Assembly (NCBI GenBank): GCA_019059635.1
Contig: JAGVRJ010000007.1
Span: 186,001 to 250,000 of the forward strand
DNA: 64,000 nucleotides
Direction: 5' to 3'
DNA from: Proales similis
Lineage: Eukaryota; Rotifera; Eurotatoria; Ploima; Proalidae
The translations under genes were made by a program, and so were the position numbers. This document shows positions 53,839 to 64,000 of the stretch, one piece after another. The notes below the pieces were generated by a model. That model was not told the origin of the DNA and ran no database searches. It saw nothing but the letters and a program-made list of their open reading frames with translations. Every line of letters starts with the position of its first letter. Position 1 is the stretch's first letter.

Positions 53839-56273
53839 GACTGCAGCTGGCTCCAAATTACTTTGCCTACAAATTTCTAAACGCTTTTGAAGCGACACAG
53901 ATTGAGAAGATGCCGAGTGAATAATAATGAAATAGCAGATGGCGTCTAATTGTAAATCGATATGCAATTGTGCTCGCTTTCACCGATTCGCTTTTACAGG
54001 CTAGACTAGAGAGTGGCGAAAAGAGTTGAATAAGTGTGACATTGGCATTTCTGCCATTCCTCTCTCTCTCTCTCTGTCCCAGGCGTTTGCGAGCTCCGCT
54101 TTTATACTACATGTCGCATTCACATTTCTACTCTTCTTTTACGACTCGATTAAATGTAGATTCAATTAGATATGGGGATTCAAACGACTGCCTTCAGTCA
54201 AACTGCGTGTGTGAGTGTCTGTCTGTCTGTCTATGGGGAATGCTGGCTGCAGCTTTTTCATTACGAGTCACAACCGTGCCGATGATTACCTAATTTTTAT
54301 TTCGCTCATGGCGGATACGGAGATAAGCAGCAGCGGCGCATTTGTGCCGCGGCAGTGGTAATAAATAGCGGCGTCGACAACGGCTACAATCAATATGATG
54401 ACGAGTTGGGCGACGACGACTACGACCATGATCACAAATGACATGCGCTACTGAGCTCTAGAAATAAAGAGAAGAATCTATTGAGCTGAAATGGCTGCAC
54501 TCGAAGCATTGGTGAGGCGAGGAGAACAAAAGGCCGAAGAGAGAAATAAAGGAATGATCTCAATTACTCAACACTTCAACACATCCAGTTTGATCTAGAT
54601 TGCCTCGGGAGTCTGTATGCGGCTTTCTAATGAATTAATAATACCGGCTCGTATCGTCTGTTATTTTTCGTCGCCTTCTCTCGTCCCGCTTTCTGACTGA
54701 CTCAGTGCAAATTTGGTCCAAGTTGTTTGACGTAGCCGTAGAATATCGAATATAGCGCCGAATTATGTGGCAATAATGCAAACAAATGGATGCTTGCCTG
54801 ATGCCATCTCTCTTTCACTGAATCTTCTATTTGACTGCCTTGACTAAGCGATTTTGGCACGCAATCGATCTCTGCTGCTGCTGCTGCTGCTGTGGCTGAT
54901 GCTGTTGAAATTCAGTTTTTTTTTCTCTCATGTTGACAAATTGCGTGTGCGTGCTCGCGCGCGTCCGTGTGTGTGTGGATGTGCGTAAAAGCATCAGCAC
55001 GAACAGACTCGCGTTTAAAGCTGATTAAAGAAAGCGGGACCGATCATCACTTCCGCGCATGAATTACTGGATTCATCGTTTTTATCTGACTTTTGACATC
55101 AAATTATCTTTGGCGCATTCAAGACCAAAATGGAGCGTAGCGACACACAATAGAGCGCGTTTTCTCAGGCGTCGAGCGCTCCATGCCTCTTTGGAGGCAA
55201 GCGATTCGCATTCGCCCGTAGAACGTCGCTCTATAAATAGACGAAGAAATAAAGCACCAGCGGAAGAGAAAAATGTTAAATGCGTTCGTGATGCAAATCA
55301 GTGGGAGCCGGCCGCAGGTCTGGTCGCCGCTAAGCCCTAAAACTGCTTTGGCCCTCTAATGAGACAAAATAATGAATTCGCACGTTCCGGCGTCGAACGT
55401 TTGAAAAGAGACGAAAATTGCCTCATTAGAGCGAAACGAGTTTGTCATCGCACTGTCACTCATTTTGCGCGATCCTCTTTCGCGCACTAATTTAGGCAAA
55501 CCGATAGTTTAAGAGATTTGCGAGTGCTCGTCGAAATTGCCAAAGTTTTTACCAGCACCGTCTGCTTTTCTGCCTGTGTCCTCATTTGTTATTGCTGCTT
55601 CTGTTGTTGCTGTTTGTGCCGCGGCTTGTTCTGCCGCCATTGTTAGCAGACATTTATAAGCTGATTAGGAGCGGAAGTGAAGTTCGAGCGGCCTAATGGC
55701 TTCGGCAGCATTGTTAAGGGCAAATAGAATTACTGATAGCGGTCGAATGGCACAACTCTCCGATTGCGACCTGATTCTTTCCATCTTTGCCTTGACTCAC
55801 TGTCTTGCACAATTTTTGTTTTAATTAAGACGACGACGACTACTACTGCGCTTGTCGCTGTTCATCTTTCGACTTGAAAATGCACTTGACGCCTGTGCTA
55901 TTGTCAATATGGTGGCTGACGTCAATCGCTCAGCGGCGACTAGAGCGGAACCTGACGATTCGCAATCGAACAAAAAGAAATTTAATTAGGCGAACTGCCA
56001 GAGTCGATCCTGTTCAATAGAGCGTTGTTGATTTTAAGCTTCCGCGAATTTATTTTATGCCTTTTAGAAAATAAAGAAAAAAGAAGAAGATTTGTGACGA
56101 TGACGAGTGCGGTGGCGTCGATGCTGATCAAGGCGATTGTGCGGCACACAAATTTGACAAAAAAAAAAGGGGAACGAAAGAAGGAAGGAAGAAATTTTCC
56201 AGCAAGTGCGAAATGGAATGATGCGTTTGATTGCAATTCGATCGATGGCATGCGACTGGCCGTTGGCTGCGCT
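53839..56273. other. 2.4-kb gene-free region
   Basis: No supported gene is seen. It contains a CT run (about 54061-54075), TGTCTGTCTGTCTGTC (54215-54232), a CTG repeat (54872-54892), a CG/GT alternating run (about 54955-54980) and many AT-rich words. A 93-codon plus-strand frame at 55059-55340 is basic, with no domain, and is not called. It may hold regulatory DNA of the calmodulin-like gene. Confidence 0.5.
54872..54892. repeat. CTG trinucleotide repeat
   Basis: Seven uninterrupted CTG units in a non-coding region, followed by imperfect continuation (TGTGGCTGATGCTG). Confidence 0.85.
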
Positions 56274-56840
56274 TTAAATGCGTTTGCCGTCTGACAGGAC
56301 GCGAACAATGCAGCCATTGCCTCCCAGGGCGTACACCTGAAACGATTCGAACATGAAGAGAAACGAAGAGAGCGAGTGGAGGCCGCTTGCCTTTTCGTGC
56401 CATGTAAGCAGAGTGTTGCTTTCTTTGGGCTCTTTTTCGAAGCCCTTGTAAATGTATTTCATGAGAACGTCCAGACGATCTGTTTCGAGCGAGTTGACCG
56501 CTTTTTCGATCTCGCCCGAATTGGCAAAGCTTTTGAGTACTCGCATCACAAGACTGAACGCGGCGTCCTGAGCTCACAAGGCGTTAGTGCGAGGCGAGGG
56601 CAGTGCGGCTTGGCCGCTTACCTTCAAGTCCTGGTTCTTCGAATTGATCGGTGGATTGGTGAGCACAGCTCGTAGTGCGTCCGCGCTGCGCTTTGAATTC
56701 ACTAGGCTGATGACCTCGCTCTCGTTGGGGCCCATTTCGTCTGCCACACCGGCCGCCGCATCCTCTTCCTGGTAGCTTTCCGGGTCGAAGCGATCAATGT
56801 CTATCTTTCGAAACGCGCTCACGTTTGTGTTCTTGGCCAT
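56274..56840 (-). CDS. ARPC5: Arp2/3 complex subunit 5 (p16-ARC)
   Basis: Three exons on the minus strand: 56622-56840, 56391-56567 and 56274-56336, giving 152 residues (human ARPC5 151). ARPC5 is the small subunit of the Arp2/3 complex that nucleates branched actin filaments. Family motifs: FRKIDIDRFDPE at the N-terminus, ALRAVLTNPPINSKNQDLK, EIEKAVNSLETDRLDVLMKY, IYKGFEKEPKES and LLTWHEK, then VYALGGNGCIVRVLSDGK. The second intron is bounded by GC and AG (GAAAAG|gcaagc...ttcag), with no GT alternative at that junction. It is followed on the same strand by nothing for 2.4 kb, and lies 402 bp downstream of a MAPKAPK2-like gene. Confidence 0.97.
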
Positions 56841-57242
56841 TCTCTTATCGAGTCTAAACTAGCAGCATATGATGATCATACCTATGCGTTCGTTGTCGCG
56901 ATAGATAATTTTCCAAGCGAGCGACCTGTTTAGTCAGAGCGACGTCACTCTTCTTTTGCTCGCTTGCTAAAGCTGGCGACAATTCGGCGACGAGCGACCC
57001 GCTTTCGTTCATTTTTGACATTGCGCCGCATCGAGCTGGGTGCTCATTCCTGTCCTTGTTGCAAATCTAACCCAACGCGGCCCACATAGACCAGAATTGA
57101 AAAAGACGCTCTAATCAAGTTTGGACACGGCCTGGCTTCAAATTTCGAATTCGAAACAATTTTTTTTTCTATTTATTTTCATGCCACCAATTGATGAGAA
57201 AAACATAAAACAGACTAGATTGCATGTTCACTGTTGAGCGTT
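56841..57242. other. Intergenic region, MAPKAPK2-like A to ARPC5
   Basis: A 402-bp spacer holding the 3' UTR of the kinase gene (a minus-strand TTTATT at about 57172) and the ARPC5 promoter. No TATA box or coding sequence is evident. Confidence 0.5.
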
Positions 57243-58897
<1,655 letters not shown>

Positions 58898-59690
58898 TTG
58901 GCCGTGTGATGAATTAGCGCTGGATTTTTACTGGAATCTCGTTTGCCTCCAGGCGCCCGCTTTTCTCTCTTATTTTTGTTTTTTCGCTTCCAACTGACAC
59001 TGTCTGTCGTTGCTGGCACGTTTCGCTCTTACGAACGTTCAAACGCGCATGACACAAATCGAGTCACAGTTTGCTTTCTTGTTTTTATTTCGCTTCTACC
59101 AGCCAACCAAGCGACGACTGAAAGTTTCGATGATTCAGTTGCCAATCGCTCCACTCATATACACACACACAAAGTGAGCTGGTGAGCGAGCAACTCAGGT
59201 AAACACGAAAGGGAAGGAGAGAGAGAAAAGCTGCCACTACAGCAACTGAATAATTGCTCGTCGAAAAATAAATATTTAATTAAGCTCGTCGAATGGAGGC
59301 TTGAATGTGGTTGCGTCACGTTGCTCTTTGTCAAATGACTCAGCTATTCAGGCCAGAACGCGAGTATGACGAACATGCAAGGCAATAAGAACGCGCAGGG
59401 CAGGCAGGGCGTTGACGGCAGCGGCGGCGGCGGCGGCTTAATTCTAAACGGAAGAGTTCGGCCTCGGATCTTCGGCTGTTAAAGACGCACTTCCGCTCTC
59501 ATAGTTGCGCAAACCTTTAATAGCTTCCTCCCCGCAGCGTCGTCAAGTGTTTCAAGTCGGGCGATTTTATTCATAGAAAAATAAAACAGGCGAAATAAAG
59601 AGGCTCTGAACTAAGAAAAAGCTACACGAGAACGCACACACAAAGAAAAGAAACGAACGAACAAGAGAACCGGTGGAGCCCTTGTTGCAA
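58898..59690. other. Intergenic region upstream of kinase A
   Basis: It holds the promoter and 5' region of paralogue A and, near 59566-59571, a minus-strand TTTATT that may serve the orphan gene. A GCGGCGGCGGCGGCGGC run lies near 59420-59436. No coding sequence is supported. Confidence 0.45.
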
Positions 59691-60131
59691 TTAAATCATT
59701 AGCAGTTGACGATATTGCGAGTTGGCTTGTTGTTCCCACGCGTGGCACTCTTTCTCGTACTCGTGCCTCATCTGCTCGTTTACTTGATGCCAATAGCCGT
59801 CGTCGCGTCCCAGCACGGTTGTGTAGAATGTGGCCACAATTGGATTAGCCTCGTCCGACTCGTCTTGGCTTATCATATCAGGCAGGCGGCTAATGCGTTC
59901 GTTGAATTGTTTTAGATCGTCGGACAACTTTGCAGTCGTTGAGGTATGAACCAAAGCGTCGATGGTGCGCGATTCGTTCAACGTGTGTTCCCTTTCCACT
60001 CTGAGCTGATCGACGTTCAATAGATTCTTATCGGCCTCTTGATTTGCATCTTGGTCTTGCTGCTGCCTGTCGGCAGGCTTTTTGCTCGATCCTCTCTTGG
60101 AGCTCTTCTTGCCTCCGCAACAAAACGGCAT
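59691..60131 (-). CDS. Orphan 146-residue protein with Cys-Cys basic N-terminus
   Basis: A single intact frame starting MPFCCGGKKSSKRGSSKK. The Cys pair next to a lysine-rich stretch suggests palmitoylation and membrane attachment (inference). A Gln/Asp-rich linker follows, then a predicted helical body (LLNVDQLRVEREHTLNE, LSDDLKQFNERISRLPDMIS, VNEMRHEYEKECHAWEQQ-like pattern near the C-terminus) ending QYRQLLMI. I do not recognise the family. It lies between two MAPKAPK2 paralogues on the same strand. The coding call rests on a clean frame, non-repetitive composition in the body and a good start; there is no clear second exon. Confidence 0.7.
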   Translation of the reverse strand: MPFCCGGKKSSKRGSSKKPADRQQQDQDANQEADKNLLNVDQLRVEREHTLNESRTIDALVHTSTTAKLSDDLKQFNERISRLPDMISQDESDEANPIVATFYTTVLGRDDGYWHQVNEQMRHEYEKECHAWEQQANSQYRQLLMI

Positions 60132-60276
60132 GGCTTCTTTCTAAATAGCAAACGCGACAAGTGAGAATATCAAATTCAGAGAGAGAGAGGCACGTGATAA
60201 AGAAAAATTTTTCATATTTTCTGTTTTTCAAACAAAAAGAGAGAGAGAGAGAGAACGAGAGACTGAAAAGCGGCAA

Positions 60277-60298
60277 CAGAGAGAGAGAGAGAGAGAGG
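60277..60298. repeat. GA microsatellite
   Basis: An uninterrupted AG/GA run of about eleven units, with a second shorter run 25 bp upstream at 60239-60254. Confidence 0.8.
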
Positions 60299-61126
60299 GC
60301 AACGACGAGCAGAGTCATCGGGTCAACTCGCCTTTCCAAAGTTTAGAAGCCTTGGCTGCGCCTAATTTAAATGCTCATAACTACAATTTTTGGAGTCGGG
60401 CGCGAATCCTTAACGCAGAGCTGCGTATTACATAATAGTGACTTGCTTCACTTCACTCCCGTTGCCAAACATGCAACAAGAATTTAAATTCTACTCTCGC
60501 TTACTTTTACCGCTGCTGATAAATAGCAATCATAATTAATCGGTTCGTTTGCTGGCTCGCTATTTTCCTCTCCTTCTTTTTCCCTCTCTTTCTCTTGTTC
60601 TCTCCTCTTTTTTTCTCTGTGCTGCATGCTCACTCGCGAAATCAGTTCTCGCTCTTTTGGAATTTATGCCTCACTCTGATTGAATTGGCCCGCACCGCTT
60701 TTGCTGACTCGCTTTTGTGCGTGTGTCTGTGTGCATGTGTGTGTGTGTGCGGCGCGTTATTCAAGATCACGAAGACGATGCGATTGCGATGATGTCGGTG
60801 GTGAAAATGAAATTTATTTTTTTTCTCCCCGTTCGACATTCTGTTATTAATAGGGGCATGGGCCATAATATGCCTGTTTGCGTTCAAATACGTGTTCATA
60901 TTATGCGCCGTCCGATCGTCGACTTGAATTAATAAATACATAAAAAATATGGAAAAGAAGAAGAATGAATTGAAAAAAAAATTGATGGCGAATAGTAGAC
61001 GCGATTACGTCATCATAATCAGCGCTTTAATCTACTGATGCCGCTCTATGCTTCTCCAAGGACTTTGCCTCAATCATTACAAGAGCCCGTGTTTCAATCG
61101 CTCTCTCTCTCACTCTTTAGCCCTCG

Positions 61127-61148
61127 CTCTCTCTCTCTCTCTCTCTCT
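61127..61148. repeat. CT microsatellite
   Basis: An uninterrupted CT run of eleven units, preceded by a shorter CT run near 61101-61110. Confidence 0.85.
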
Positions 61149-61770
61149 TCAATTTTTCTTTGTTATTTATGTAATGAGAATATCTAACGATCGATTTGTA
61201 TGAAGGCCTACTCCCCTGACCGTGTAGCGTGCAGGCGGCTGAAATGAAAACTTGTTGCCCTTTAGACTCACTAGGTAAATTGACTTGCAACTTGACGGCA
61301 GTGGCTGCGCGTCGGGTGTGTTGTATCTCCCAATTCTCGCAAATGTTGCAAATGGTTATGCCGCCCCTTAAACACCCCGCACCAACTCACCCACACACAC
61401 ACACACAAGCTTACACATGGGCGCACAATACAAATCATAGGTTTGGGCATAAATAAAACTTAATGGCTTGATTGATGGCTTGGCGCTCACACGCTCATAT
61501 CGACAACACATCTGGCAGAAGTGAGGCTGCTTGGCGGCTTTGTCTTAGCAATAATGCCGGATGTCGTCTTGTTCATAATTCAACTTTCGGTAATCAAGCG
61601 CTCGCTCGTTACGATCGATGTTTCTTGTCATTCAGATTACCAAATGCACTTTGGCGGGGAAAATATCGACGCTGCGTCGCTCTGCAACACACGCTCGCTT
61701 AATCTGACTGAATTGATTCTTGGTGGCAGACGCTTTTAGAGTGAACTCCGCCGCCGCCGCCGAGGCCTAG

Positions 61771-61881
61771 ACCGCCACCGTTGCTGGCGGTGAGGTAAAA
61801 TCACGCTCAGAGTCTATAATAGACTCTAATGATAATGCGCGCCTGCCAGGCGAGGTAAGAATTTATCATCGTCGTGATAAA
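61771..61881. repeat. Cluster of four perfect inverted repeats
   Basis: Four separate perfect inverted repeats lie in 111 bp: ACCGCCA...TGGCGGT (61771-61777 / 61785-61791), AGAGTCTAT-A-ATAGACTCT (61809-61827), CGCCTG-C-CAGGCG (61840-61852) and TTTATCA...TGATAAA (61862-61868 / 61875-61881). The word GAGGTAA follows the first and third repeats (61792-61798 and 61852-61858). No coding frame explains it. Confidence 0.75.
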
Positions 61882-62479
61882 GCGGCATCGAGCGGCATCC
61901 ACGTGAATGCTCAATTAAGTAGATGGCAGTTTGCAAATTTTTTATTCAATCAACAACGTCAAGCAGCGAAATGGCTGTTTCTTTCTATCTCTCACTCTCT
62001 CATTGTGTTGCGCACTCGCTTTCTCGACTTACATTCATCATTCGGCAATCGGAGCCAGGCGTAGATTGGAGCCAACTCAGATGTCGAGCAGTCGAGTTTT
62101 CTGTTTTAGAAGTTGTCGGCAGGGCACTCATTAATAATCATGTGGCGTCTATCAGCCCGTTTAAATTTCATTCAAAAATAGCCGAAAATAGAGAGAGGAA
62201 TAAAGAATATGAGCAACAAAACAGCCAAATAGGCAACGAGCAACGAAAGTAAGAAACAACACCAGACAATAAAAATTATAAAAAGAGAAAATTGATAAAA
62301 GCAAAAGAATAGAAATCAATTTAGTCTAAAGAGGAGGCAGACACAGAGAGAGCGAGCATGTAGACACATGTGATCGTTCAAGGGACGGTCGCGTCCAGCG
62401 GGCCAGTAATGAAAAAAGAGAAGAAGTTGATTAAAAATTAAGAATGCACGATCGGTGAGCAATCAGAGGCCGGTCCAAA

Positions 62480-64000
<1,521 letters not shown>

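Larger units (their letters stand above)
60132..62479. other. 2.3-kb gene-free region with GA/CT tracts and inverted repeats
   Basis: It contains GA microsatellites (60239-60254, 60277-60298), a TG-rich run near 60720-60750, a CT microsatellite (61127-61148), a CA run (about 61390-61410) and the inverted-repeat cluster at 61771-61881. Several short frames are present but none is supported. It is 3' of paralogue B and 5' of the orphan gene. Confidence 0.5.

Noticed and set aside
55059-55340. 93-codon plus-strand frame in the 2.4-kb gene-free region
   Set aside because: Basic composition, no domain and no splice partners; probably chance.

Overview
The window is nuclear DNA from a compact-genome bilaterian animal. 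Genes are split by short introns (mostly 45-90 bp, GT-AG) and several are intronless. Spacing is tight: poly(A) signals sit next to, or overlap, stop codons. The gene set is animal: EGFR-type receptor kinase, forkhead FoxL1-like factor, MAPKAPK2-type kinases, ABCA transporter, TRAP-alpha, PAPS synthase. A DNAL4 axonemal dynein light chain and a SPATA6 homologue imply motile cilia or flagellated sperm. A cytoplasmic LRR-TIR-SAM protein of the kind expanded in spiralians is also present. I suspect a small-bodied spiralian, but the phylum cannot be fixed from this sequence.

Layout. 1-4.8 kb: 3' two thirds of an ABCA transporter (+). 5.2-5.6 kb: DNAL4 (+). 6.2-7.8 kb: secreted LRR protein with a TATA box (+). 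8.1-10.4 kb: DDX20/Gemin3-like helicase (-), divergent from PAPS synthase at 10.8-12.8 kb (+). 13.2-15.1 kb: SPATA6 (-). 15.9-19.9 kb: large type I membrane protein with LolA-like and PAN/apple modules (-). 20.1-27.3 kb: a close-packed + strand trio: a 56-residue membrane microprotein, EMG1 and VWA8. 30.8-32.4 kb: FoxL1-like gene behind about 3.5 kb of non-coding DNA. 34.1-36.7 kb: DBF4, read here as a fusion with a C-terminal homeodomain-like segment. 37.2-38.8 kb: a fused nucleotide-sugar enzyme, 3,5-epimerase plus 4,6-dehydratase (-). 39.6-44.3 kb: EGFR-family receptor with an HCD catalytic motif (-). 45.0-47.9 kb: LRR-TIR-SAM protein (+). 48.2-52.3 kb: Gly/Tyr-rich small protein, NOP58 and TRAP-alpha (+). 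53.2-53.8 kb: calmodulin-like protein (-). 56.3-56.8 kb: ARPC5 (-). 57.2-64.0 kb: two MAPKAPK2 paralogues flanking an orphan gene, all on the minus strand.

Most genes are independent housekeeping or signalling genes. Functional links are loose: EMG1, NOP58 and DDX20 all act in RNA or RNP biogenesis, and DNAL4 and SPATA6 in cilia or sperm. The most unusual items are the DBF4-homeodomain architecture, the epimerase-dehydratase fusion, the TIR protein with a retained catalytic glutamate, the non-RD receptor kinase, the overlapping gene ends near 20-21 kb, and a cluster of perfect inverted repeats at 61.77-61.88 kb. Exon limits below were read by eye from splice signals and reading frame; where four or more exons close in frame with the right total length they should be reliable. 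Numbers quoted for human proteins are from general knowledge, not from a search.
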